Source of the DNA: Rhabdophis nuchalis
Taxonomy: Eukaryota; Chordata; Lepidosauria; Squamata; Natricidae
DNA length: 64,000 nucleotides
Assembly (NCBI GenBank): GCA_039707465.1
Contig: CM077643.1
Location: 333,518,419 to 333,582,418, forward strand
Direction of reading: 5' to 3'
The position numbers were made by a program, and so were the translations under genes. Positions 20,801 through 33,249 of this stretch are shown piece by piece. Positions within the stretch are counted from its first letter, which is position 1, and every line of letters starts with the position of its first letter. Under the pieces are notes generated by a model. That model saw only the letters and a list, made by a program, of their open reading frames with translations, ran no database searches and was not told the DNA's origin.

Positions 20801-23800
20801 TGAGTATTTTACATTTTTTTAACCTTAGAACTCCTTCCACGACTAATCTTTCTCATTGCCCATACTTTGATTTCTTGCCTGAATGCTTAAGGGAAATTCA
20901 TAGCAAATTGTGACTTGAGATGTAGCTCAATCATATGGTCCTACTACCTTATAGGCAATCAAATGTAGAGATTGGAATCCAGCAGTGTAGTTTTAAGATA
21001 TATATCCCTTTTGAAAATGGCAAACCTGCTTTGTCCTTCATATTAAAAACTGAGATTCTGAATGGGCTCTTTCTTTTTAATAAAAAACAGGGTTCAACTA
21101 ATCTCTCTTCAGAGATTTACTATATTCAGATTTTTTTTTCTAAGAAAGGTTTCCAGAACCCTTACGATTTTGTAAACTCTGTACTTCTCTTTATTCTGTA
21201 AAAGTTTAATTAAAGGATAAAACTAGGCAATGTAGTTCTAAAATATTTTGTTGCTGCATTAAGAATTTGGATACCAGGAAGGAAATTCTCTATATCTGAA
21301 CTTGGAACTGGTATTTTTCATGTAATGAACTCAGGGAAAAGAAAAGCTGTCTGGAATGCTAACTATGAAGATGGAAAACATTTAGTCACCCCTGGAATGA
21401 TATGAATGTTTTTCCAGGAAGCTTAAGTAAACGCATATTCTATAGCGCAGAAGGCAGTATTTAACTTTTTTTTGGAAGATTGACAATGTTCCACAAAGAG
21501 CACGGAAGTTTAAAAAGATCATTAAAAATAGTTCTGTCAGAGGCAAACAAACTATTGAGTTAACTAAATATTTCTGCTTATTTTGAGGCATTTGACTTCA
21601 TTTTTAAATAATGCAAAAATATTTAAGAAATGTTAAAGAAACACAACAATAGTTTACATTTTAATGTTACCTTCTATAAAAATAATGTCTTGTACAAGGA
21701 TATATTCCACTTTTTGACTGTGTTGTATATCCTGCTGCCCTACCAAGAATTGCTTTTCATGACTTTGGAAGAATGATGAACAGACACTAGGATTTGGCCT
21801 ATTTAAACCACAAAACCAGAGTAAGGGTTAGTCTTAAAATATATTATTAATTTTAAGCACCCCTTAATAATTATATTTTTTACTTCATAAACATAAATTA
21901 TATAAATTACTTTTGCCTTCCCCTGCCAAAAACTTTCTGTTCTTTTCCTTCTCATGAACAGAAATAATTGTTAGGGAATGCAAAAGGCTGTGGGAGTCAC
22001 TTAGTAACTTTCCAGATGCCTGAAAAATGAATACATGTCTGTTTATGTATGACTTTTTTGCTTATCTGAATAGGAGAAAGTTTATACCTATAGTGGAAAC
22101 ACATTACTGTAGTTTCCATACTTAATGTAACACCAGAAAGCCTACCATAGAGTAAAAACAGAGGAGAAAATTGATGAATTTCCAGGAAAATTCAGACTCA
22201 AAATTTTGGTGACATTTGTACTGCAAACTTGCAAAATGTATAATCAGTGAAGCTAAATGGCAATATAATGGTCTTTCAAGGTTTTGCTTTGGGTTGCTGA
22301 TTGGGGGGGAGCCAAAAGAAGAAGAAGCTTGATGAATGCTTTGAACTATAGGCTGCATTTGACTTATATATTTTTGTTGCTATGTTCACAAAGGCACATT
22401 TAGAGGAAACATAGATAAGTTTTGTACTAAGTTTTTTGAACAAACAGTAGTTGCTGCCTGCTTCACGATTTAGTGTGAAATAACAAACTTAACAACTCAT
22501 CTAAAAATCTTTTGTTCATATTGGATGACTTGAAGGAATGAAGGAGGACTTAATATTTTAGATTGGGTTTAAAATGAAGTGAAAGATATGTCTCTCAAGC
22601 CCAGATTAGACTTCCCCATTACTACATGTCGGGGAACCTATACGTCTATCATTTGGACAGCTGCATACCTGTGCGTTTATACATCTGCACATGTTAATGT
22701 TTTGACTATGGGGCGCACAAACAGCAAAGCATAGAACAGGCTGTCGGATCAACCAATCAGCATGCAGGATGCACAACTCCACATAACATAGGATTTAGGT
22801 GTGCACGTTTGCCTGTCTGTAACTGTCTGCAACCTATGCTTATCCATCAACCCCTTCATGGCATAGGTATGTGGTGACACCTACATGCAGTTGCAGCAAT
22901 TCTATAACAACTTTTAGAAGGAACCCATGGTATATTGAACACTCCGGAATGTACGTTTCATTCTTTAACTCTCTAGGTATTGTAATCACCTACCAACTCT
23001 GGGTTTTTGAATAACTGTAGAAATCCAATTCCTGCCTATTCTACTAATGAATGAGAAAATAAAGTTAAGTTATGCTCTCTTTGTATTTAGTTGATAAAAA
23101 ATTTTTTGTGAGGCATTGATAGAAAGTTCTGTTTGTGCCAACAGGCTTTTATTTTCTAGGGAATAGAGAATTTTCTCTTTCTTGGCAAAAACCATGAGTA
23201 AACAAAACTTTTCCTTCACACTTATTCTGCTTTCACATTGAACATTTGGTGAGAGAGAGAAAGAGATTTTGTATCTTTTTATAATATTAAAAGTGGTTAA
23301 ACATGGTTGCTTAGCAATGAAAAAGAGAACCAAAATCTCATTGATAATAAATATCAAATATGCTGGCAGGTTTAAACATATAGTGTTAATAGATAGTTTT
23401 AACTGAAATCCATTCAGTGAAACGCAATAAAAATGATGCGGTTTGAAAAGCCTAAATGAATGCCAAGATTAATTAGAGGTGGTTACTGATTAATGCTTTT
23501 TTTTTGACACAGCATGATCTGGATGATTGGACAAATTATTTGAAGGGTTTTGGACTAAGAATTTTGTATATACAAAGAAACTACATACTTCCAAGGCAAT
23601 GTATTTAGCTGTCCTGAGTTGTGTGAAAAGCATCCTGGTTTACTAAAATTCCTAGGAAAGCATAAAGAATTTGAATCTCTTCTTGTGAATGCCTTTAGAT
23701 CTCTTAGAACTCTATACCTACTCTTCTAATAGAACTTTTTTCACCATTCGTGCATAGATGAATACTCTAAAATGTTCACAATTTTCTGCAAATAGTATAT

Positions 23801-25834
23801 ACAGTGTTTAATGAGGCAAGAAAGTTTGTAAGTTTCAATTTTAGATTAAAAGTGGACTAGTTATTGCCAAAAAAAAAAAAATAGGGAGAGAAAACTGGAA
23901 AACCAACATTATGTGTTTTCATGGATAAGACTACAAACACTTTGGCTCTATTAATATTAAATGTTTTGTGACCTACTCAGATAGAATTGCTCAGCAAATC
24001 ATAATTAAAGAAGGAAAGGTTGAAATAAAAATTAAAGTTTACTTTTTGCATACTTAAATGCTTTTCTGACTCAAAAATCAAATTGCTGAATATTTACAGA
24101 AGCAGATATGAGTCACTGGATTAAAGAATTTCACTAACTATATTAAATTCAATAAACATAAATGAAACCCGAAACTAGAAAAATGAGTAGTTATTTGAAG
24201 TGTTATGTTAACCATCTTAAAATAGCTATAACTTTAAATAAAATAAAATGGCAACATTAACTTACATTATTAAACAGTGCAGTGTGAGTGAATTTTTCCC
24301 GTTTAGACTCTTTTTCCATAATGTTTTAGACTTAGGAAATAATTTTAACGGTGTCTCTCATAATTACACTACAGTAACACATTAATAAATTTGTGGGTAC
24401 GCCTGTGTGTGTAATGCTTATTACAAATCTAATATTAATTTTAAAGGATTCAATTTTTCTTACATTCTTCCATTTCTAAAATGTTTAGCAATGAAAAGTA
24501 ACTTTCTGTTTATTGTCTCATCATCTGTTCACAGGCTTTCGCCTGTAGTTTGTCAAGGACAGAAGTGAAAGACTAACCTAGATCACATGACCATATGGGC
24601 TTTTTCAAACTTAACTGTTTGCCTATTCAAATAGCTAGAAGCCTGACTGTAGCTGGCTTTATTTGTTGAGTCTTGTTCAGTGAAGTGAGAAGAGCTGCGG
24701 GGGTGTTTGTTTTGTTTTGTTTTAAAAGCTACATTTTTGTGGGGGGTGGGAAATGAAATTATTTCTTTTGTTCTCTTTCTCAGCTTATTAGGACTCAGGC
24801 ATGCGTATAAAATTGCTGTATCTCAAGAGGTATCTCTGTGAATGGAAGAAGATAGTGATAAACTTGTTTTTAAAAAGCATAAAAGGAAAATGAACATAAT
24901 GGAAGTAATTATAGAATATTTCAAATATTATAAAGAAAAAGTCTACAATAATTTTCTTTGTAGTATAGGTATTCTGACATTATTCAGGGGGAAATCTTAT
25001 CTTTCCAAATTTTAGAAAAATAGTGTAATTGGAAAACAGGAGATATTTGTCAATAAAATAGCACTGTCAGTGGATGAGGGGCATTTCAAAGAGTTAAATA
25101 TATATGGTTCATTTATTGATAATTTTTAGATATTAGATTAGTATGAATATTGTTTTTATATAAATATATATATTTTAAATACCATATTTAACCCAAAATT
25201 ATATGTATATAATTTTATATAATATATTGTGTAATATTATATAATAAAATAGAATCAGCATAGCAATTGGGGGAAAACTTTCGGTACTGATTTTCTCATA
25301 GGGTATATGTACATTTGGAAAAGATATATATAAAGACATTTCCAGCTGCATAATCTTTTCTCTCCTTCATGGAATATTTTGAAAGAAAGATACTAAAATA
25401 AAAATGTAATGAAAATTCTCTATGAGTGTTAAAAACTGGGGTGTGGGGCTGTCCAGTGTTTGGATAAAAATGACATTTAGCTCTACCTGTTCATTCCAAA
25501 ATGAGATAGTTGATGTGGCATTAATATTAGAATAATAATACCAAGAAACAAAGAAAATACTAATATTTATAAATAATGTTTGCATCAGGATTGTGCAGAG
25601 CCAGTGATTTGGGGGCAACAGTGGCTGGGAATGTCTCAGTTCAGGTTGGTTTACCAGCTACAAACTTTCATGGACAACATGTTTTAATAGCATCGTTAGA
25701 TTGTTATAATATCCTTTAATGTTGTTCACAGTTCAAAGATTCTACCAAAGGTGTTTACTGAGCACTGTGATATGATTAGGATTTACACATTATTCACCAT
25801 ATATATTGAGAATAGACATTATTGTTGGTTTTAG

Positions 25835-26361
25835 ATATTGGATCCGCCTTCCAACCAACAGCTGTTTCAGGCTCCACCTCCACATATGCCCCATTTTCAG
25901 CCTCTGCATCCCATTTTTGGCCTCTGGGGGCCACATTTTCCACCCATTCTGATGTCTACCGCCCGGAATGGGTGGAAAATGGGGTGCGTGGAGGCCAAAA
26001 ATGGGGCGTGCAGAGGCTGAAAATGAGATGTGGGGGCCGAAAATGGGGCACACAGAAGTGGCAATAGGCTATGGCAATCCTGCAGCCTTAAACAGTTGAT
26101 ATCGGGAGGCCAATCCAACGGACAATCAGCTGCTTGTGCTAATCAGGCTGTGCTGAAACTGAAGCTGTTTGCTGCAAGGAGGCAGAGGCAGATTTTTTTC
26201 CCTGTGCTAATCAGATTGTGCTGAACTGAAACAGGCTGTTTGCTGTTTGCTGCAAGGAGACAAATTACAGAGAAGCAGAGGCAGATTTTTTCCCCTTGTT
26301 TTCCTCCCCAAAAGCTAGGTGGGTCTTATACTTCGGAGCATCTTATACTCGGAAAATACAG
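25835..26361. mobile_element. TA-flanked DNA transposon, left end missing, with internal palindrome
   Basis: The right end CTTATACTCGGAAAATACAG followed by TA matches the TA-flanked elements at 3965 and 40682. The interior holds an imperfect palindrome with arms 25881-25949 and 25966-26036, including CCATTTTTGGCCTC / GAGGCCAAAAATGG. Two approximate direct copies of a GCTGTTTGCTGCAAGGAG block follow. There is no transposase. Confidence 0.65.
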
Positions 26362-26929
26362 TATACCATGGCTAACACTAGTAGGTAATGATTAAGGTTT
26401 TGGAAAATATATTCCAAAACGACAATGTATGTATGAGAAACATGCACCCAATGGTCTTCCTTATGACACCATTGGAAGAAAAGGTTAACTTAAAAAAAAC
26501 CAGACAGAGTATTGAAGCTTTTGAACTGTGGTATTGGAGAAGATTCTTCATAATATTATGGGTAGCTAAGAAAACAAATGGATTATAGAACAAACCAATC
26601 AGAATTTTCACTTGGGGCACAAATGACCAGGCACAGATTATCATACTATAGGCACATGGTGCAGCTCTGTTGAAGAGTCCATAGTTCTAGAAAGGATAAG
26701 GATAAGAGAAAAAGATGATTGGCAGCACAGTGAAGAGATTTAATTTCACTGGTTAATGGGTGCATTAAGCTCGGAAGGGCCGGAATAGGAGAAAATTATT
26801 CTAGTAAAGACCTATCTGTGCTTCTGAGAATCAACACTGACTTGATGGCAGATAATCACATATCCGGATAGGGGCTATTTATATGACTGCAAACTTTTCA
26901 TTTCTGAGTTCAATAAATCATCAATGCTA

Positions 26930-27330
26930 AGCAATTTTGGGCAATTGGACAAAATAAAATTTTGTCTTCATTAAAATTCTATGCTAATTGCTAAAATATT
27001 TATTGTTATACTGTTCCTATAATTTATTGCAATAATTAGAAGAATGCTAAAGCAAAATTGAAGACTTTGTCTAATTGGTAATGATTTTATTAATACACTT
27101 CCTTTTCTAAATTCAGTTTGAAAAAGCTTCTTGTTAGATCTAATTTAATTCAACAGCTTTAATTTTCAGCATTGATCGGGTCAGTGGGATTTTATTCCTG
27201 AATAAATTGCACTATTCCATCCTTTAAGAAACTCTTCAGGATTTTAATTACCTCTAGGTTGTAATTAGCACATAAAGCATTCTCTTTTTTCATAAATCTG
27301 TTACTTGAATACTGGCATGCAATTTATAAC
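26930..27330. other. Candidate conserved noncoding sequence in intron 7
   Basis: Repeat-free and low in simple sequence, with a high density of homeodomain-type cores: GTCTAATTGGTAATGATTTT, TTTTAATTACCTCTAGG, GTTGTAATTAGCACATAAAG, CTAATTGCTAAA. Its texture resembles vertebrate intronic enhancers near developmental genes. This is an impression only; conservation cannot be tested here. Confidence 0.3.
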
Positions 27331-28070
27331 ACGATTTGTTTGTTTAAAAATACTACTCATTAAAAATAATTCTAATACAAGGGCAAAGGTAACTCAAGTT
27401 TTAAAAAGTACAGCTTTATATAGCTACCAATAGCAGCAGCTTAAAAGTTAACAACAAACTAAAACTAACTTTTCCCAAATTTTAAAAATAGATAAACAAG
27501 TAAGTTTAGTATGTCCACACTGCTGCTTAAGGAAAAGGCATTTCTTAGTTGTCTCAGTCCTAAACTCTGTTGGGCTTTTATTAATGAACATGAACATGTA
27601 AATTGATTTGGAAGTAGGCTGACTGCTAGGCCAGTTCTACAGGCATAACATGTTCCTAGCATTTTAAATTCTATTAGCAACTTTACCAATGCATTAATTG
27701 CAGCTTCTGAGGCACTTTCCAAGGCAGCTTCTCTTACCATCTATTGCACTAGTCCAATTTTAACAGGAACTGTCATAAATGGTTAAACCAGCCACATTTG
27801 GCAAAGAGCTTTAGTCATAAAACTTGTGTCCCCATTATTAGCAATGGTTTTAAAGAACTCCTATGATAACTATGTCTGAGTTTGAATTATGATTTCAGGC
27901 TATATTTCAGTCTATATATCAAAGCCTTATTATTTGTTTGTTTTTTGCTTGTTTATATTTCACATTCCTTAGCCTCCTTCCCACATTTCCACTAGTGACT
28001 TTTAGAATTTAATATGATACACTGCATCAAACATAAGTAATTTATAACCATATGTTCCCTTTTTCATTAG

Positions 28071-28199
28071 AGCCAACCTATATCACAATAGGTCCACCTA
28101 CATGTCCTCCTCTGGTGAACTGTACGCTAAAAGAGACAGACTGTATTTATGACTTCAAAGTAGATCAAAATGGTTGTCGTATTTGCCAATGTAAAACTA
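28071..28199 (+). CDS. CRIM1: CRIM1 exon 8: start of the antistasin-like region
   Basis: The 129-bp exon (1-1 phase) follows TTTTTCATTAG and ends AAAACTA|GTAAGT, a consensus intronic donor. It encodes EPTYITIGPPTCPPLVNCTL, ETDCIYDF, DQNGCRICQC, the first antistasin-like cysteine motif after VWC2. NCT is a potential N-glycosylation sequon, also present in mammals as I recall. The N-terminal part is more divergent than the VWC exons. Confidence 0.93.
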
Positions 28200-29370
28200 G
28201 TAAGTACAAATACTATGTTCAGTTATCTTGTTTGAAAAAAATATTCTTAAATTTCATATTGATGTTTTTACTCAAAATTCAGTTGGCTCATGCAAAATCC
28301 TGGTGTTTTTTATTGGAAAATCCTGTTTTTCATTTTGTAAAATAAAATATTTCCAAATATAGATTTTTGCCATGTTTCAGTAAGGCAACAAACAGATCAG
28401 AACACCTTTATTATTTTTGGTAGATGGAGTGCCTCTTTGTTAAATCATATATAAAAATATAGGTTGTTTTTTAAGTTTTGATATGTTGATGCAAAGTAGT
28501 TCAGCTACAGCACCAATGGCATATTGATTAAAAAAAACAATTATTACTACCTATTAAAACTGCAATTAATCAATAAATTTGGAAACTCAAATTCTGTTAG
28601 GATTGTATAACATTATTATTTAAGTATTTTTTAAAGTCCTGTTTTTCATTTTGCATCAGTACCATCAACGTGATGGTGTCTACTATCCAAAACATGTTCT
28701 TATCTCTGTTAAATGGGCTAATCAAGCTGTTTATAGCATAGATTTTTCTTCTTAAATACATGAAGTTAAAAATAATTACAGATGATTTGTCGTAGCAGCT
28801 TTACATATTGGAACAAAAGCTATAAAACATATTGGCTCATTTGAAGAAAAAAAACCAAACGAAATACTATCATAATAGCTAACATTATTGTGGAAGACTT
28901 CAACATGTAATTATAGCTGACACTTTTCAAACCCGAGAAAGCTTTTGAAAGATTGTCACTTTCAGGCCTCAAGCTTGAAGGAATACTGATTACTATTAAT
29001 GCAATTCTGCTTTATTTTACTATCAGTTAGTCCATTTTGAGTTTTGCAGGGAAGAAAAAGTTCTATTACTGCTTATCTAATGCCCCGTATATGAGCTTCT
29101 GGCTGGTTTCAAAATTCTGTCCTTTTGGCTCTCGTCTTCCAGCCCCTTTGTGCCTGTCCTCAATTATTGCTTAGCTGATCAAGAAAAAGCACAAGGACAG
29201 GGCAATATGCCAATAAAACCCAGTAATGTATTTTATTAGCATAACTGACTTGTCCATACATTTATTTAAAATTGATGTATCATTTCATGTTGATACGAAT
29301 AGTATATTTTATATTATAAGCCACTTTGAGAATATTTAAAATCTGGAATGTAGATAATCAGACAATATAG

Positions 29371-29887
29371 TATCGAATCGAATCGAATTTTATTTCTAAC
29401 CCGCTCTCTCTCCCCGAAGGGACTCGAGGCGGGGCACAGGGAATTAAAAACAGTTAATAATAATAATAATAATAATAATTTATTTCTTATAAACCGCACC
29501 CTCTCCCCACAGGGACTCGGGGCGGTGCACAGGAGGAATAAGAACAATAACTATATACATATGTCATTAAAAATACATTAAATTAAGTGACCTGTGCTAA
29601 AATACCCGTTAAAACTGTCTAACTAGAAATCCCCAATAAACCCTAAAGACAGAGGAGTAGCTATCCCAGGCCGGCAAGGCAGAAAAAGTGTGTTTTCAAT
29701 TTAAGACGGAAGGAGCGGAGGTCCGTGGTGGTCCTAATATCGGGGGGGAGGTCGTTCCAGAGGGCTGGGCCCGCCACAGAGAGAGCCCTTCCCCTGGGCG
29801 TCGCCCGCTGACAAAGTCTAGTGGACGGCACCCGGAGAAGTCCCTCTCTGTGGGAGCGAATCGGTCGTGAGGATGTATGAGGCAGGA
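29371..29887 (-). mobile_element. L2/CR1-L3 LINE 3' ends (two), minus strand
   Basis: A short tail (29371-29446) with GAATC repeats and GGGACTCGAGGCGGGGCAC is followed by a longer copy (29456-29887) with a TAA-repeat tail, GGGACTCGGGGCGGTGCAC and coding for SLRPIRSHREGLLRVPS-like sequence, GRALSVAGPALWNDLPPDIR. The two tails are probably separate insertions of related subfamilies. Confidence 0.8.
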
Positions 29888-29949
29888 TTAAAAAAGGAAT
29901 ACAAAATTTAAAACAATAAACATACATAAATACTAACTAAAAGGCATAT

Positions 29950-30375
29950 TATTTATTTTTATTTATTTATTTATTTATTTTATTACATTTATATCCCGCC
30001 CTTCTCCGCAAAGGACCCAGGGCGGCGCACAGGAAATTTAAAAAACATACAAAAATAGAACATAAATAATTTAAAATATATATTAAATCCCAAACCTGTG
30101 CTAAAACCAATTATTAATTAAAACCCAATTTAAAACTTTTCTACAGTCCTCATGGGAGGTTAGGCTAGGCCGGCTTGATGAAAAAAGTATGTCTTTTTTC
30201 ATCAAGCGGAAGAGGCGGAGGTCGGTGATGGTCCGGAGTTCAGGGGGTAGGTCGTTCCAAAGGGCAGGGCCCGCCACAGAGAAGGCTCTTCCCCTGGGTG
30301 TCGCCAGTCGGCATTGTCCGGCCGACGGCACCCTGAGAAGGCCCTCTCTGTGGGAGCGTATCGGTCTAAGGGATG
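29950..30375 (-). mobile_element. L2/CR1-L3 LINE 3' end, minus strand
   Basis: TTTATTTATTTATTTATTT tail, then ATATCCCGCCCTTCTCC and CCCAGGGCGGCGCACAGG, then coding (frame 30409-30101) for TSLRPIRSHREGLLRVPSAG and GRAFSVAGPALWNDLPPEL. It is truncated at about 30375 where the next fragment begins. Confidence 0.82.
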
Positions 30376-30613
30376 TATTAAACAGAAAACCCTGCGCTAA
30401 AATTCCCAAATATTTACTAAAAATCCCTAAACAATCAGAAGAGACTATCCTAGGCCGGCCAAGCGAAAAAGATGTGTTTTTAATTTCAGACGGAAGGAGC
30501 GGAGGTCCGTGGTAGTTCTAATATCGGGGGGAAGGTCGTTCCAGAGGGGTGGGCCCGCCACAGAGAAGGCCCTTCCCCTGGGCGTCGCCCGCTGACAAAG
30601 TCTAGTGGACGGT
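30376..30613 (-). mobile_element. L2/CR1-L3 LINE fragment next to exon 9, minus strand
   Basis: It lacks its own tail and resembles the 29590-29833 part of the neighbouring copy (shared CGCTGACAAAGTCTAGTGGA). It stops abruptly at TCTAGTGGACGGT, 120 bp before exon 9. It may be the 5' continuation of the 29456-29887 insertion, split by the 29950-30375 copy. Confidence 0.7.
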
Positions 30614-30732
30614 AGAAATCATACCATTGTGGGTGACTGGAAAGATGAGAATTCTTCTCATCTTAATCCTTTTAATTGTTGAGACAAATAATAATTGTCT
30701 CTTTTTACTAAACTTTCTGTGTTCTTTCACAG

Positions 30733-30889
30733 GGGAGGAAAGGTGCACCGATCTCATGTCAGATTGTTCCTTGGACTGTGACTTTGGTTTCCAAACAGAT
30801 GTCCATAACTGTAAGATCTGTCAGTGCCACCCACGGCCTAAGAAATGCAAACCCATAGTATGTGACAAGTACTGTCCCTTTGGATATTT
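30733..30889 (+). CDS. CRIM1: CRIM1 exon 9: antistasin-like repeats
   Basis: The 157-bp exon starts GG (completing a codon begun with A) after TTTCACAG and ends TATTT|GTACGT in phase 2. It encodes EERCTDLMSDCSLDC, FGFQTDVHNCKICQC, PRPKKCKPIVCDKYCPFGY, covering the second antistasin motif and the start of the third. The donor GTACGT with exon end TTT is weak, but it is the only GT that keeps phase with exon 10. The antistasin block separates VWC2 from VWC3. Confidence 0.93.
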
Positions 30890-32292
30890 GTACGTATTCT
30901 TATTTTAAAAGCATATTTACCACAGTTTCATTTGCCTTTAACATTGTGTAAAGTAAAACGCAGTAACTATTTATGTTTCATGTTGAAGACAGGAAGTATA
31001 TAAAGGCACAAAAATACTCTTAGCTAAAAATATTGTATCTTTATTAAGGTTAACTTTAAATAGTTTTGAATGAAGAAGTAAGTATTGAGTTTCAATGAGA
31101 TTTATTTTGCTTCATTTATTTAATAAAGCAGAACAAAGTGGGGAAAATGAAACATTAAAAAATAGTCAAAAAAGGAAACTAGAGAATAAGATGTATTTGC
31201 AACATAAAATTTATATAAAAGAGCTTATCATGAATATACAGATGTATATACATGGTTTTTATAGAACAACTTCAGAGAAAATAACTGTATTGTATTATGC
31301 ATAATCTACATCTATTGGCATCTTGTTTATAAGTTGCAAATAATATCTGCTCTTCCGTCCACTGTGTAATTTGCTCCATAAATTTGTCCATTGTTGAAGA
31401 ACTAATATTCAGGTTTTAGAGAAGAGTACAAAAAATCCATTTCCATTGCCAGTTGTCAATTTCTATGCAGTAAGTATGTAGTTCCAAAAAATGTATGCAT
31501 TAAAATATTTGTTTCAAATCAAATTAATAAATGTAACAACTTTACAGAGCATAGCAAATTTAGGACATTGCAAAAGCATGTCTAAACGAAGTATTATTAT
31601 GGTTTCATCCTCAATAATCTAGTAATTTACTTACTCTTATCCGTACAAATGCAATGGGACAAGTCCAAACTCTTATTTTAGTTGTATAAGCAGTAATCTA
31701 AGATCCAATGATGTCTTGGTATTAAGATTACAATGTTTTCTCATTGTTTAGGCAAAATGGAGGTCTCTAATTCGCTATTTCATTCACTCTTTACAATTTA
31801 TATATTAAAATGATAATATGATTATAAGGATTGATTGTGGACTTTTTTGTCTTACTTGGTTTAAAGATCACTTCTAATAACATAAGGGTTTTACCAATTT
31901 TGTGACCTAGTTTTCTCTACAGCTTCAATTTTGTATGAGGAAAAAAATGAACATACCAGAAATAATAACCAGTTTTTGGGTTATCCCCCATTGCTGTGGA
32001 GTTCATAGTTCTCTCTCTAATAAATTCAGTGCAGCTGATAAATGCAGTTATGCAGTTTCTTCTATTGCAGTTGAAGGAGTTTTGTTTTCTGTTTTCTACC
32101 CTTGAAGTAGATGAACATTTAAAGTGTTCCAGTAATACATCCACCATATTTTACATGAAACTCTTGATATTAAATATTTTTCACCATGACCCTTCTCAAA
32201 GGAAATTTCTCTCCTTTTCTTTAGCTAGAATTAACACTTTTTAACAACAGTTCAGAATTGGTTTTTAATTATTAAATCCAGATCATACAAAA

Positions 32293-32346
32293 TTTATTAT
32301 TTATTTATTTAAATTTATATCCCGCCCTTCTCCACCCAGGGCGGCA
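32293..32346 (-). mobile_element. L2/CR1-L3 LINE tail fragment, minus strand
   Basis: TTTATTTATTTAAATTTATA then CCCGCCCTTCTCCACCCAGG matches the 3' tail of the other minus-strand LINE copies. Only the tail is present. Confidence 0.7.
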
Positions 32347-33112
32347 GATAAAATGATTTACCTGAAGCAGCTAAATTTAAAAACTTCTTATTTAACTAAG
32401 CATCACTGATATTCTTTTTAGTATAGAATTGAATATTTTATAGACCAAGTGTGATTGGACACACAAGGAATTTGTCTCCAGTGCATAACTGTCAGTGTAC
32501 ATGCAAACAACAAGGTAGTATAATCAGGTTTTCAGCAGAGTAATAACACAAGGAAAAAGCTGTCTAGTTGTTTTGGCCTGCAATGCTCTATAGCTGTTTT
32601 ACTGTTAGTTTTTCTTCACTGGGAATATTAATAGTCTGAATAAAGGCTGAAAAATCAAAATTTAATCCAGATAAGGTAGGGGGTTCTTCACCAGTAGCAT
32701 TGCTGACCTAGAAATAAGAATTTAGCTTGTCTTCAGTGTTATAGCGTCGACTTTGCTCCTGGATGCTAAGTTGGCCAGGTTTATGTTTGCTCAGCTGTCT
32801 AATGCCTATGTTCTTGGAAACATAAGATCTTGCCATGGTAACATATGCATTACTTATAATAGGTTTGATTATTTAATTATCTAAGGCTTCCTTTGGCTGA
32901 TTTTGAAGAGTGGCTATACATACAATGTATGCTGAGGCTAGCATATATGATAATCTTATTAAAACATTGATTTCTAGTCTTTCATCCTAGCCAGCTTTAG
33001 CTTCCCCAATCTAGCATAAAGCTAACATAGCTAATGCTGGGGGAGTAGGGTTTTTTCTCATTGCTAACACTAGCCTTAGCTGCCCCAGAGTTAGCTGTGG
33101 TAGTGAGAAGAA

Positions 33113-33218
33113 GTCCTGCCAGTTTTCCTTTCCACACTAGACAATAATAACTTCACCAATGTTAAGCTGCACTAGCATAAAGCAAAGAGTCTAGTGAGGA
33201 AAGAAAAACTGACAGGAT
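33113..33218. repeat. Imperfect foldback, arms about 30 bp
   Basis: GTCCTGCCAGTTTTCCTTTC at 33113 pairs with GAAAGAAAAACTGACAGGAT ending at 33218. Both arms continue to CACTAGAC / GTCTAGTG, with a loop of about 46 nt. It is probably a degenerate MITE immediately upstream of the LINE at 33250. Confidence 0.55.
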
Positions 33219-33249
33219 TTCTTCCCTCAATTACGCCATATGGCCCAAT

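Larger units (their letters stand above)
17057..28070 (+). other. CRIM1: CRIM1 intron 7 (11 kb)
   Basis: The largest intron in the window. Repeats are concentrated in 17780-20800 (CA/TG-rich element, two tandem copies of an unclassified element, CR1, LINE end) and 25835-26361 (TA-flanked element). From 20810 to 25830 I recognise no repeat or gene, only AT-rich sequence, a poly(A) run near 23867-23882 and (TA)-rich DNA near 25140-25260. The block 26930-27330 has the look of conserved noncoding DNA and is listed separately. Confidence 0.8.
28200..30732 (+). other. CRIM1: CRIM1 intron 8
   Basis: A 2.5-kb phase-1 intron. The region 28350-29370 shows no recognisable feature. From 29371 to 30613 it is filled by stacked minus-strand LINE 3' fragments. 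Only about 120 bp of apparently ancestral intron remains before exon 9, including the T-rich tract ending TTCTTTCACAG. Confidence 0.85.
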
